Below are positions 16,951-25,417 of a stretch of 46,164 bases of DNA, one piece after another. Numbering within the stretch: the stretch's first letter is position 1; each line of letters opens with the position of its first letter. The stretch is from Blautia luti (GTDB taxonomy: Bacteria; Bacillota; Clostridia; Lachnospirales; Lachnospiraceae): the NCBI RefSeq assembly GCF_013304735.1, contig NZ_JAAITI010000026.1, positions 1 through 46,164 on the forward strand, read 5' to 3'. The position numbers and the translations under genes were made by a program. The notes under the pieces were generated by a model. It did not search any database and was not told where the DNA came from. It saw only the letters and a program-made list of their open reading frames with translations.

Positions 16951-17028
16951 ATGAAAAGATTTAAAGCATACGTCAACTACCTCATGAACTTCTATGCCAA
17001 CTACTTCAGAATTTACCGCTATATGTAA
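16951..17028 (+). CDS. 25-residue aromatic micro-ORF
   Basis: A very short ORF with an excellent ribosome site (AAAGGAGG, 7-8 bases before the ATG). The peptide begins MKRFKAYVNYL and ends FRIYRYM; it is basic and has five Tyr and four or five other aromatics, without a signal sequence. It has a consensus -10 upstream and a hairpin right after the stop (GGACA-TCCTG/CAGGA-TGTCC, 17028-17056). It is the only plus-strand gene between 14.7 and 22.3 kb. A signalling, leader or membrane-active peptide is possible; no family is recognised. Confidence 0.5.
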   Translation: MKRFKAYVNYLMNFYANYFRIYRYM

Positions 17029-17056
17029 AGGACACTCCTGCCATCACAGGAATGTC

Positions 17057-17396
17057 CAATACAGAAACCCAGTTTCAATGGTTTCCCTTATTATACTCTA
17101 ATTTAGTTGCATTTGTACATGAACAGGATTCTCGAAAACATAGACAAAATTGAACAGAATTATGAAAATACTCTTACCACGTTTTTTGATTTTTAAACCA
17201 CTTATTAGCAGACGGATCCGCCAATGCTGAAAACGGATAGGCAGTTTTCCTTTCAGCTTTCAATTTGTCCAATTAATAATCTCTGAATTTCCATACATCT
17301 GATGGATTTGCATTTTTCATCCTCAGCATTCTTTGAAGCTGCTCTTCTGTAAACCACAAATCGTGCAGTATTTTTCCGAAATATAGAGGCTAGATA
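17057..17396. other. gap with no supported gene
   Basis: It holds a second small hairpin (GAAACC/GGTTTC, about 17064-17086) and, on the minus strand, a stop-bounded stretch of about 36 codons (HDLWFTEEQLQRML, then KFRDY and a stop) that looks like the tail of a lost gene. Nothing else is seen. Confidence 0.4.
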
Positions 17397-17876
17397 TCAG
17401 ACCGCTTCATTGCAATTATAAACTGTTGATTTACCAAGATTATTTACATATACGGTAATCAAGTCGCCTTTCTTAAGATCCGGCTTTTCCCATACCAAAC
17501 GGCTTTTATGATAATACACTTTATCATGATATGTAAAACTATATAGTATCCTGTATGGAATCTGTCTTCTATATCTTGTGTATTTTTGCAAATATACTTT
17601 TTCTACCAAGCCCTTCACTTTTGTACCATTTTCGATTAATTGTAAATGTAATTTATCAAGCTTTGCAGTATAAATTCCAAGAGCAGCACTTATTATACAC
17701 AAAAGCACCCCGGTTATAGAAAACACAGTTCCCAACATATCTGGATTCTGAATACCTGAGTTTACTGCTGGTTTTAATATCCCAAGAAAACTTAAGATAC
17801 CGGAAACAAGAAAGAATGTTCCTATCCAAAAGAAGATAACTCTCAATAAATCTTCTGTATAATTAAGTTTTTTCAT
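17397..17876 (-). CDS. two-segment membrane protein, DUF3592-like
   Basis: A 159-residue protein with membrane segments at about 14-34 and 52-75 followed by a cytosolic or extracytoplasmic beta domain (KVKGLVEKVYLQ, then ILYSFTYHDKVYYHKS and KKGDLITVYVN). This layout is typical of DUF3592-type proteins; function unknown. The start at 17876 has GTGGAG upstream; an ATG at 17897 is an alternative. It heads toward a scar-filled gap, with no partner identified. Confidence 0.6.
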   Translation of the reverse strand: MKKLNYTEDLLRVIFFWIGTFFLVSGILSFLGILKPAVNSGIQNPDMLGTVFSITGVLLCIISAALGIYTAKLDKLHLQLIENGTKVKGLVEKVYLQKYTRYRRQIPYRILYSFTYHDKVYYHKSRLVWEKPDLKKGDLITVYVNNLGKSTVYNCNEAV

Positions 17877-17937
17877 ATTTATTTTCTCCACAAGCATTCC
17901 ATCAAAATTTTTTATCCTGTTTCAATCATATCTAATT

Positions 17938-18132
17938 TTACTTCAATTTAGTTAAATCCTCTAAATACATTTCTGTATGTCCACACTCTGGACAGACTGC
18001 AACTTTAACATCATCTATAGTTGTCGTTTTTTGTTTTTCATCTACATCTACAACGATCGCATAGCCACCGCCATTAACTTTAAGTCTTAAATCCGCTCTC
18101 ATGACTGTTCCACACTTTTCGCATTTTCTCAT
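17938..18132 (-). CDS. small two-CxxC zinc-ribbon protein
   Basis: 64 residues with CEKCG near the N-terminus and CPECG near residue 47, the four Cys of a zinc ribbon, separated by a beta-hairpin stretch (YAIVVDVDEKQKTTT). Such mini-ribbons are common and uncharacterised in Clostridia. It belongs to a run of short minus-strand genes (17397-21024) with modest spacing. Confidence 0.7.
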   Translation of the reverse strand: MRKCEKCGTVMRADLRLKVNGGGYAIVVDVDEKQKTTTIDDVKVAVCPECGHTEMYLEDLTKLK

Positions 18133-18212
18133 TGCTGTCCTCCAAATACATATTTCGCTTTCCTATTTTTCTTACTACATAATAGCAGACAAAATATTAA
18201 CCACTGAATGAT

Positions 18213-18593
18213 CTACCGTTCATACGATGCAATGATTTCCTTGCTATCCGCTATTTTATAATCAAGTGTTTCCAAATTACCAATCAAATCAAATGTCATA
18301 TCCGCATTAACTTGCAATTCATCTTCAATCTTAACTGCAGACGGCTCAACTTTTAGAAATACTGTTAATCCATAAGGCTTCGTTTCAGACTGTATCTGTA
18401 TGCTATCATAAGAATATCCTTCCGGATACTCTTGCCCACTTACAATATTTATAACATTCGAAGAATCTCCTACATAATCTGTCTTGTACTGTGACAGGTC
18501 AGGAATCTCGTACAGTTCTTCTTTTCTGCCACATGCAGAAAGCAATATTGCTGATACCGTAAATAAAATAATTGGAATTACTTTTTTCATCAT
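18213..18593 (-). CDS. DUF4825-type lipoprotein
   Basis: A 126-residue lipoprotein with signal MMKKVIPIILFTVSAILLSAC, lipobox LLSAC (lipidated Cys about 21). The mature part has YKTDYVGDSSNVINIVS, then YPEGYSYDSIQIQSE and PYGLTVFLK, a strong DUF4825 pattern. In related proteins this domain sits behind M56 protease or anti-sigma modules; here it stands alone. The start was chosen at 18593 for GAGGAG 7 bases upstream. Confidence 0.8.
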   Translation of the reverse strand: MMKKVIPIILFTVSAILLSACGRKEELYEIPDLSQYKTDYVGDSSNVINIVSGQEYPEGYSYDSIQIQSETKPYGLTVFLKVEPSAVKIEDELQVNADMTFDLIGNLETLDYKIADSKEIIASYER

Positions 18594-18685
18594 GAACCAG
18601 CTCCTCTTCACACTTTGATATAAAACAGCCTGCCCAATGAACCAGAAACTGCCATATATCTGCTTCTTTATTTATAGATCAGCCT

Positions 18686-19018
18686 TTAAACAAACGAAGC
18701 ATAAATCATAAAAATTTCTGCGATCAATATAATTCCTAAAACACAATCAATCATCAGGTTATATTGACCAACTGTTAGCCAAGTCTTCGAATGCATCAGA
18801 ACATACTTTATACTTTTTATACCACTCAAGATTGTAACAGCCAGAAGGAGTATCGGCATTAAAAAAATTTCTATCTTATTGCCAAAGTCATCTGCGACTC
18901 CATTCCCAGCAAAGTGAACGGGAATAATCTCCGGTAAGAAAAAGAAGCTTATTATCGCAATCGCAATTCCAACGATGCAAATTCCCCATGTTAATTTCCT
19001 GCTGCTTATACCATCCAT
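18686..19018 (-). CDS. DUF1648-like membrane protein
   Basis: 110 residues and three predicted membrane segments. The N-terminal region ISFFFLPEIIPVHFAGNGVADDFGNK is the DUF1648 signature (IPxHFxxxGxxD), found in SdpI and related proteins; the SdpI C-terminal part is absent. Function unknown, perhaps related to toxin immunity by family. It follows a 62-residue membrane protein at 59 bases. Confidence 0.75.
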   Translation of the reverse strand: MDGISSRKLTWGICIVGIAIAIISFFFLPEIIPVHFAGNGVADDFGNKIEIFLMPILLLAVTILSGIKSIKYVLMHSKTWLTVGQYNLMIDCVLGIILIAEIFMIYASFV

Positions 19019-19077
19019 AACAGTGCCTTCCTCTCATATGTCAGATACTGGTACTTACTCAAAGCCCTCTAATAAGC

Positions 19078-19266
19078 TTACTTTTTGAGCAATTCTATAA
19101 CAACCCAGCATGTAGCTATTGTTTGCATCAGAAAAACGAAATCACACACATATTTCATTCCAAATTTCATAGAAGAGCTCCCAATCAATCCAAAACCTAT
19201 GCAAGTCGCACCTATGCTGAATATCAAAGCCAGAATACAAATAAGTACCTTATATTCTTTTTTCAT
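19078..19266 (-). CDS. small two-segment membrane protein
   Basis: 62 residues with two hydrophobic helices (about 8-28 and 36-55). The ATG at 19266 has GGAGGAAAGG just upstream. No family is recognised. Confidence 0.55.
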   Translation of the reverse strand: MKKEYKVLICILALIFSIGATCIGFGLIGSSSMKFGMKYVCDFVFLMQTIATCWVVIELLKK

Positions 19267-19324
19267 ATCCCTTTCCTCCCACATCTACATTAATTTGTTG
19301 ATAAAGATTTAAGGTTCCATATTT

Positions 19325-20302
19325 CTATTTTACATGAAGAATATGCTGCCTTGCCTCATCCGGAACGATATCTAATAAATATGTTTCCTTAGAAGAAATT
19401 TTTTCAAGAAACTCATCCAGTAAATTTTCTTCCTTACCTTCTGCTATTGGCAGAAGTTCCTTATACAAAACCGTAGGAATTCCAATAGAATACTTTTCTT
19501 CCTCATATACGAGAGAACCAAATGTCCAGTCTTCCTGTTCCTCTGGGCCTAATTCCACAATCAACTCAACAATCGGCAAATAATGATATATTTGCAGGAA
19601 ACTTAAATTGACTTCAATCTGTTCCATTCCACCCTCTGGGTCTTTTTCCGTTATCTCTATTCTCTTTCCTGTTACGGTCATTACAACTAAAGAATTTTTT
19701 GGAGGTTTTCCATTTATCTTATCTATTGATTTTGCTTGAATATAACCACGTTCCATAGCATTTGAATCATAAGCGCTATAACCTTTTGATTCGAAAACAC
19801 CATAATAACGGTTCGAATTGTTTATTGCTATTAGATCCGGTGATTTGTATGTAGTTTTGCCATTAACTGAAAAAAATCGATGTTTTTTTATGCGTGGATG
19901 TGAACTAAAGTTTGATATCATCGATAAGTGAACCATATACTCATAACCATATTTTTTCTTTCCCAGTACAGTGATAAGTATCATTCCAATCCAATAATTA
20001 ATTGCACCAATTTCTGTACTATCCAAATAGACTTTTCTTGCAGGATCGAATAAAAGTTCTCCGTTTGGCAATAAAGCAACATATGTTTCAAACAATTTAA
20101 TTTTGAAATATATCTCCTCTTTACGATTTCTTTTGTTCGCCTTGTTCAAATATATATCTGGCATCCCAGCTGACACAATAGCATCCATTAGTTCCACTCC
20201 GGTAAATGACAATGTTCCATTGCTTCTTTTATTGTGGTCAGAAATTTTTCCAGGTTCCAGATACAACTCTATATAGTAAATATCTCCACGTTTTATCTTC
20301 AT
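19325..20302 (-). CDS. unknown protein with a PD-(D/E)XK-like signature
   Basis: A 325-residue soluble protein not matching a family I can name. The middle has SPDLIAINNSN, then YYGVFESKGYS: a PD...ExK arrangement with about 11 residues between D and E, as in PD-(D/E)XK nucleases, followed by an alpha-helix with ERGYIQAKSID, and then a strand SLVVMTVTG. The N-terminal 140 residues look like a separate helical domain. A nuclease role is inference from this motif. The C-terminus is acidic. It is preceded by an ATG with no strong ribosome site visible. Confidence 0.6.
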   Translation of the reverse strand: MKIKRGDIYYIELYLEPGKISDHNKRSNGTLSFTGVELMDAIVSAGMPDIYLNKANKRNRKEEIYFKIKLFETYVALLPNGELLFDPARKVYLDSTEIGAINYWIGMILITVLGKKKYGYEYMVHLSMISNFSSHPRIKKHRFFSVNGKTTYKSPDLIAINNSNRYYGVFESKGYSAYDSNAMERGYIQAKSIDKINGKPPKNSLVVMTVTGKRIEITEKDPEGGMEQIEVNLSFLQIYHYLPIVELIVELGPEEQEDWTFGSLVYEEEKYSIGIPTVLYKELLPIAEGKEENLLDEFLEKISSKETYLLDIVPDEARQHILHVK

Positions 20303-20387
20303 CGCCTGATTCCTCGCAATTAATCGTATTCGAATTCAATTGGTTCCCATCTCTACTTAAAGCATATTTTTCAAAGAATTGAAAATC

Positions 20388-20597
20388 TCAATATTCGTAA
20401 GGGACAATAATCTTTCTGCAAAAATCACAATTATATGCAGCTATGCGGTCTCCAGATATCCTTGCTGCCAACTCTGGATCCGTATTTAACCGCAAACTCT
20501 CAGAGCCTTCTTTCCACTCCAGTCCTGCCCCTGCACCAACCGCATGCAACTGACCCTTTCGCATTTTTCCTTCACAATATGGACATCTCATATTCAC
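20388..20597 (-). CDS. PF20097/DUF6487-type zinc-ribbon protein
   Basis: 69 residues with CPYCEGKMRKGQL at the N-terminus and CDFCRKIIVPY at the end, the pattern of the small PF20097 zinc proteins of Clostridia. A GTG start at 20597 follows GGAG by five bases; the ATG at 20591 is also possible. Function unknown. Confidence 0.75.
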   Translation of the reverse strand: MNMRCPYCEGKMRKGQLHAVGAGAGLEWKEGSESLRLNTDPELAARISGDRIAAYNCDFCRKIIVPYEY

Positions 20598-20691
20598 GTC
20601 ATCTCCTTTAAGTAATTAAAGTTCCTCTTGTTCCCGAGAATTATCCTGTTCCTGGATAGCTTGTATATCTTCTTTCGCATATAATTTTTGC

Positions 20692-21024
20692 CTAAATGTT
20701 CTTTTCTATTTTTTCTCGTTTCATACGTTCTTTCATCAATAAAACAAATTGAACGGTCCATATTACACACGCTGCCAGACACCCGATTCCACTGTATAAT
20801 AAATCTATGGCTGCCCCGGCTACAAATGGCAGTGCCATCCACATCATCCGATTTCCATATACTCTGCACATTTCTTTTTCATCATACTGTTTTCGTTCTT
20901 CCTTAGATTTCATATTATAGCCAGACAAAAATGCAGCGGCCTTTCCATTTGATTTTACAAAGCAGATTCCGAATAAAAACATAATCACTGCCATTCCCAA
21001 ATCAAAGATAACACAAATTAGCAT
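20692..21024 (-). CDS. DUF3784-family membrane protein
   Basis: 110 residues, three predicted membrane segments (about 3-22, 60-78, 82-98). The loop after the first has AFLSGYNMKSKEERKQYDEK, the DUF3784 hallmark. Function unknown. I chose the ATG at 21024 with GAGGTG upstream; the frame is open further upstream but runs into the terminator at 21059-21101. Confidence 0.8.
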   Translation of the reverse strand: MLICVIFDLGMAVIMFLFGICFVKSNGKAAAFLSGYNMKSKEERKQYDEKEMCRVYGNRMMWMALPFVAGAAIDLLYSGIGCLAACVIWTVQFVLLMKERMKREKIEKNI

Positions 21025-21058
21025 TGCAGACACCTCACTTCCCGCTCTGGCTATCAAA

Positions 21059-21101
21059 TAAAAAAAGCCAAACACAACAGTAAAACTTATTATGTTTGGC
21101 T
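21059..21101 (-). terminator. intrinsic terminator on the minus strand
   Basis: AGCCAAACA and TGTTTGGCT form a 9-bp stem with an 18-base loop, followed by seven T on the minus strand. It would stop read-through from the decayed ABC genes into the DUF3784 gene. The AT-rich gap 21102-21269 holds nothing else. Confidence 0.75.
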
Positions 21102-21269
21102 AGGTCAACTTGTTATTTTTTTATCACTTCTTATGGTTGTATTATACTATATATTTCTCTATAGTAAAACAATTTTTTATTTTAATATTATATTTCTACT
21201 ATCATCAATTTTTCAGATATTTTCAACGCATAAACAATGCTATTAGCTACAATATTTCCGTAAAATTCA

Positions 21270-21821
21270 TCATAGGTTTGTGTAAACGCAAAGTGTAAAT
21301 GCCGCCAGAATCTTGGTAATTGCTAATTGTTTACGCCCGTATTCGGTGGTTCGCAGGATGCTGTCACCGCCCGTTTGATATTCTCCAGCGAAAGTAGGTA
21401 CTGCGATTGCCACGCACAAAATAGCAAGGAACAAAATATAAAACTCAATATAATCAAAGGCATCTTTAGAAATTCCAGAATGAAGATAAAATGGCGTATC
21501 AAGTTCTGAATATTTTTCAAGAGCTTTCTGCTGTGCGGTTTCGTTTTCTCTTTGCTCGTTCCGCATGACATCCTGTAAATGTTTTGCGCACTTTTCATAA
21601 TAGGCTCCGTTAATGTCATTCGGGTCAATATCCATTAAATCAGCACCAATGTCTGTTAATGGATCAGCAAACGCTTCGGACAGACCGTTCAGTAAGGGAC
21701 GGATCGGGACGATTTTTCCAATATATACAGCCAGATGAAAGCCATCTTCCTCGACCGGCCCATATTCTCGACCGCAGCTTTGATAAGTTTCCAAAGCCGA
21801 TTTGATCCTATCCGGGGTCGC
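21270..21821 (-). pseudogene. decayed ABC-2 type permease
   Basis: The readable frame encodes an extracytoplasmic permease loop (GLSEAFADPLTDIG, then INGAYYEKCAKHL), one membrane helix (YILFLAILCVAIAVPTFAGE) and the conserved segment SILRTTEYGRKQLAITKILA, then stops early. The first membrane helix and the ATG are missing, as are the later helices. The frame continues directly from the stop of the ATPase remnant. It is the permease of a small exporter, broken at both ends. Confidence 0.8.
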
Positions 21822-21824
21822 ATA

Positions 21825-22144
21825 TTATCTGTCCTCCTTTTCCAAATCTGTCTGCGGAAACAACCACAGATACAGATCTTCCAATCGTGGTTCCGTTGTA
21901 ACAGATTCATCAATTTCCAAGTGTTCGGACAGATAACGAATAGAAACCTGATTGTGATCTTCGCCTCGCTGATTGATAATGCGCAGCCGCATTTCACATT
22001 CCGGCAGCTTTGAGGTCGGAATTATGCAGTTCCAAACCTTGCCCTCAATCCGCTTGACAGATTGGAGATTTTTTTCTTTTTCACATCGGAGAGCGAAAGA
22101 ATGTCCAACAAATGATTAATCTTTTTGGTAGTTATCTCATTCAT
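21825..22144 (-). pseudogene. decayed ABC exporter ATPase
   Basis: Two pieces in different frames. The upstream one has INHLLDILSLSDVKKKKI and NLSSGLR, the ABC signature region. The downstream one has the C-terminal tail VKRIEGKVWNCIIP, then INQRGEDHNQVSIRYLSEH and LEDLYLWLFPQ with a stop at 21825. Walker A and Walker B are both gone. An internal deletion with frameshift explains it. Together with 21270-21821 it was an ATPase-permease pair of the bacitracin/lantibiotic export type. Confidence 0.8.
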
Positions 22145-22225
22145 TATGGAATACTATTGAAAGTAGACATTTTTTTGTGCAAAACCACGAACTTGTCCAT
22201 TTATAAGAAAAAGAATAAATTATTA

Positions 22226-22256
22226 GGGATATTTTTGATTTCTGCACGTCTAATAG
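22226..22256 (+). promoter_or_regulatory. candidate ECF-type promoter of the sigma factor operon
   Basis: GGGATATTTTT (22227-22237) and CGTCTAATAG (22247-22256) resemble the AAC/T-run and CGTC elements of ECF promoters, about 45 bases before the ATG at 22301. This fits autoregulation. The spacing is slightly short, so confidence is moderate. Confidence 0.4.
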
Positions 22257-22300
22257 ATGTAAAGAAAATGCTGGCTGGCAAAAAAAGAGGTGGTGTTTAA

Positions 22301-22780
22301 ATGACAAAGGAACAACTTGGATCTCTGATCCTAGATTCAGAAAGACAATTATACTCAACTGCAAAAACAATTTTATTTAGTGACTATGACTGTGCAGATG
22401 CTATTCAGGAAACAATTGTGAAGGCTTTTTCCAACGTCGGTACATTAAAAAACGATAACTATGCCCGGACCTGGTTAATCCGTATCTTAATCAACGAATG
22501 TTACAGTCTTGTGCGTAAATCCAGTAAATTTATCCCATTGGAAAATCTAGCTGACAGACAGGAACCGGAATTAGAAAAAACAAAGAATTACAGTGAATTA
22601 TATACAGCCGTAAATTCCTTAAAAGAGGAACTGCGTTTACCCGTTATTCTATACTATATAGAAGATTTCAGTGTAAAAGAAATCGCCCAGATCCTTGAAA
22701 TATCGGAAGGTGCCGTTCAAAAGAGACTTGCAAGGGCAAGAGGAAAATTAAGGCAGGAATTACAGGAGGTGTCAATATGA
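22301..22780 (+). CDS. ECF-type sigma-70 factor
   Basis: A 159-residue RNA polymerase sigma factor with region 2 (YDCADAIQETIVKAFSNV, then NYARTWLIRILINECYSLVRK) and region 4 (LPVILYYIEDFSVKEIAQIL, then EGAVQKRLARARGKLR). Regions 1 and 3 are absent, as in ECF factors. AGAGGTGGTG precedes the ATG. It overlaps the next gene by four bases (ATGA), a translational coupling usual for a sigma/anti-sigma pair. Confidence 0.93.
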   Translation: MTKEQLGSLILDSERQLYSTAKTILFSDYDCADAIQETIVKAFSNVGTLKNDNYARTWLIRILINECYSLVRKSSKFIPLENLADRQEPELEKTKNYSELYTAVNSLKEELRLPVILYYIEDFSVKEIAQILEISEGAVQKRLARARGKLRQELQEVSI

Positions 22781-24219
22781 GATTAGAAGATATGAAAAAC
22801 GATATTCCCGAAACACCGGATTTTATCCATAATATGATTCAAAATGAGGTAGCAAAGCAGCTGGCGGATAATAAAGTGGCGAATCTGCGAAGAAGAAAAC
22901 GATGGACAGCTCCGAAAGTTGCCGCAGTGGCAGCTGCGTGTGCACTGGCAGTTTCCACGGCAGTATATGCAGGAGTAAATCTGTATCACTGGTTTTTGGA
23001 AAAACAGGGTTCTTATGGTGTTTCAGTCAAAATTGATGCTGGTGATGCAGCAAAGAAGACCGTACTTCCAGATGAGGTCCCAGAGGTAGATCTGTCTGCT
23101 AAATATGTTCCGGAGGGCATGAGCTGGATTGACGAGTACCATCTCCAATATCCTGAGCATGGCATGACTGGCGGGTTCAGTTTTTCATTTGTCCTGTTGG
23201 ATAAAAATGATCTGGGACAGGTAGTACAGGATCAGAATGTTATTGATAGTGAAGAGCGTACATTTGGAAAATACCAGGGGATATATCTCAAATATAATAG
23301 CATTACCGAAAACGGGGCTCTTAACCAGAGAATTTATCTTGTCTGCCCGGATTTATATCGTGTGCTTATGATCTACATCGGAGATGATGTGTCAAAGGAT
23401 GAAGCCATAAAAGTTGCAGAAAATCTGGTGATTGAGGGAAACACGACTATGGTAAAGACCGCCGGATTGCCTACATGGAGCGGAGAGATGATATCTGAAA
23501 AGACAGAAGATGATAATGATGAAATAAGTACTTCTGTAAATGAGAAAAAACTACCCATTTACCAAATTGGTGACACCTTTGATCTGGATGTGATTGGTGA
23601 AAACACAAATGGTGAATATCTGGAAAAAACGATTTCTGCAAAGGTAGATTCTGTTCAAATTTCTGATGATCTTCAGCTTCTCGATCCGGACAAAATACCA
23701 CAAGAATGGGCGGAAGCCATTGATGCTGATGGAAAGCTATCTACAAACACATTGAATTATGTGAAATCTGGCGACGGAATCGATTCCCTGGATGAAATTG
23801 TGAAGTCAGAGGAAGTGAATCAGAAACTGGTCTATGTTACAGTTACCTATACCAATCATTCAAATGAGGAAATCGACCATATGCTTTATCTTGGTGCTTT
23901 ACTGACCCTGACTAAGGAAAATGGAAAAGTACAGCTTTACATTCCAACAGAACAGGCCGGCGATGGCTATGACTACATTAGCTGGGACGGCGTGGCAAAG
24001 ACTGGAGGAATGGTATATTATAGTGTCTCTGAAAATTATGGCAATGGTGGAAACTACATTTCCTCTATAAAACCAGGCGAAAGTGTACAGCTGAACATGG
24101 CCTGGATCGTAAATGAAAGCGACCTCAAAAATCTGTATCTGAATGTGACTGGAGACGGAGCTTCATATGAGTTCTCTGAATATATACTGAAAAAGGGACT
24201 AGTAGATATTCGCAAATAA
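22777..24219 (+). CDS. membrane anti-sigma factor with DUF4367-like domain
   Basis: A 480-residue protein. The N-terminal 45 residues are cytosolic and basic at the end (NLRRRKRW), followed by one membrane segment (about 48-66, VAAVAAACALAVSTAVYAG). An extracellular part follows: a DUF4367-like domain (about 105-225, KYVPEGMSWIDEY, then FGKYQGIYLKYN) and a C-terminal beta domain (about 330-470, KLVYVTVTYTNHSNEEIDHM) similar to DUF4352/DUF5067 immunoglobulin-like folds. It probably binds the sigma factor and releases it on an envelope signal. Start overlap with the sigma gene fixes the pairing. Confidence 0.85.
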   Translation: MRLEDMKNDIPETPDFIHNMIQNEVAKQLADNKVANLRRRKRWTAPKVAAVAAACALAVSTAVYAGVNLYHWFLEKQGSYGVSVKIDAGDAAKKTVLPDEVPEVDLSAKYVPEGMSWIDEYHLQYPEHGMTGGFSFSFVLLDKNDLGQVVQDQNVIDSEERTFGKYQGIYLKYNSITENGALNQRIYLVCPDLYRVLMIYIGDDVSKDEAIKVAENLVIEGNTTMVKTAGLPTWSGEMISEKTEDDNDEISTSVNEKKLPIYQIGDTFDLDVIGENTNGEYLEKTISAKVDSVQISDDLQLLDPDKIPQEWAEAIDADGKLSTNTLNYVKSGDGIDSLDEIVKSEEVNQKLVYVTVTYTNHSNEEIDHMLYLGALLTLTKENGKVQLYIPTEQAGDGYDYISWDGVAKTGGMVYYSVSENYGNGGNYISSIKPGESVQLNMAWIVNESDLKNLYLNVTGDGASYEFSEYILKKGLVDIRK

Positions 24220-24264
24220 TATGCTATCGTTTATGATCCCATTTTTTTATATGTCATATATGAA

Positions 24265-24310
24265 AAAGCGTTTTTCGATTCCTTTTGGTTTCGAAAAACG
24301 CTTTCTTTGC
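24265..24310 (+). terminator. intrinsic terminator after the sigma/anti-sigma operon
   Basis: AAAGCGTTTTTCGA and TCGAAAAACGCTTT form a perfect 14-bp stem with a 12-base loop and a T-rich tail. Confidence 0.9.
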
Positions 24311-24450
24311 TTCTTCGATCTCTGCACATGAAGTGTAATCTGTGGTATCCAATACGATTTCCTCATTCTTTCCATTGCCGGTTAATAATTATAACGACAG
24401 TGTACTATATGAAGCAACCGACAACAACAAAAATCATTAAATGAGTTTCG

Positions 24451-24488
24451 ACAGAAAAAGAGATTCCACACTGTAAGTGGAACCTCTT
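24451..24488 (-). terminator. intrinsic terminator after the DUF2971 gene
   Basis: The minus strand reads AGAGGTTCCAC, a short loop, GTGGAATCTCT, then TTTTTC. One G-T pair interrupts the stem. Confidence 0.8.
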
Positions 24489-24493
24489 ATCTA

Positions 24494-25360
24494 TTAACGC
24501 AATGGACAATCAGATACTTTTATATTTTGAGCCAGTTTATGCAACCCAAGATGTCTGCAGTAGTTTTCCAAATCTTTTGGATTCTGGGATGAACGTGGTC
24601 CGATAATAATTGAATTGATAATATCTTCCCTGTGCATATTTTCTGTTTCTAAGACTTTTTGTAAATCTAAAATGTAGAACTCTTTTATTATATTGAATGT
24701 TTTGTATTCGATATGAGGATCGTTGTCCGTTACAAAATATGGTGCGATTCGGATTTCCTTTTCAGCAGTAAATGTAGGATGTTTGTGAATAAGGGCACAT
24801 AATGCTAAATTATCAATGAATCCATCTAAGTTGGAAAATCCTTCCAGAATTCCAGTGGAAATATATGAAGACAATAATTTGTATAATTCATGATCCCTGG
24901 TCTCCTGAGTATAATACTGTTCGCCAATGATCATCCCATGATAATATAACAGGTTGTGCAATGCTTCGGTATTGAATTCTATTGCAACACCACGTCCATG
25001 ATCGGCATAGCGGTCCCATTGAGCTGCATCGTCTAATGCCTGTGACAAACAGAACATAAAAAGGTGTTTTTGCGATGTTCTGTCATATATTTCTTTAAAT
25101 ATTTTATCAACATCACATTTGGGTTTTATATTGTTTTGGGTAAGACCGTTCTCAATGTTCTGCTTCAGGTTATCAATAAACCCAATCACTTCTTTTGCAT
25201 CATTCACATTCGTTGCGCTGCCAAACCAAATCTTTTTTTTCCTTAAAATTCCATCCAAGGCTGGAAAAGAAGTGTAATGCCATAAAGTTTTACCAACTTT
25301 CTGAACAAATTTGTCAGTAGATTCCTGTCTTTTCTGAATTTCTACTAAATTGTAGGTCAT
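24494..25360 (-). CDS. DUF2971-family protein
   Basis: A 288-residue soluble protein. The N-terminal core TLWHYTSFPALDGIL, then WFGSATNVNDAKEV and FMFCLSQALDDAAQWDRYAD followed by GRGVAIEF fit DUF2971 closely (HYTS, NDxxE/V, FCxS, W..YA..G.G). Function is not established; the family is often near defence or mobile genes. The ATG at 25360 has AGAGG 8 bases upstream. It stands alone between terminators and is convergent with the anti-sigma gene. Confidence 0.85.
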   Translation of the reverse strand: MTYNLVEIQKRQESTDKFVQKVGKTLWHYTSFPALDGILRKKKIWFGSATNVNDAKEVIGFIDNLKQNIENGLTQNNIKPKCDVDKIFKEIYDRTSQKHLFMFCLSQALDDAAQWDRYADHGRGVAIEFNTEALHNLLYYHGMIIGEQYYTQETRDHELYKLLSSYISTGILEGFSNLDGFIDNLALCALIHKHPTFTAEKEIRIAPYFVTDNDPHIEYKTFNIIKEFYILDLQKVLETENMHREDIINSIIIGPRSSQNPKDLENYCRHLGLHKLAQNIKVSDCPLR

Positions 25361-25417
25361 ATACAATACCTCTTCTGAAATAATATCATTTGAATATGCA
25401 TCGATCGGACAAATCCT

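Noticed and set aside
20594..20869. Minus-strand ORFs between the DUF3784 and PF20097 genes
   Set aside because: Mostly overlap the DUF3784 gene in another frame, with no ribosome site at the possible starts.
24270..24390. Minus-strand stretch reading TGNGKNEEIVLDTTDY and onward, like the end of a nucleotide kinase
   Set aside because: Stop upstream, no start or ribosome site, and it overlaps the plus-strand terminator; at most a faint remnant, not supported as a feature.
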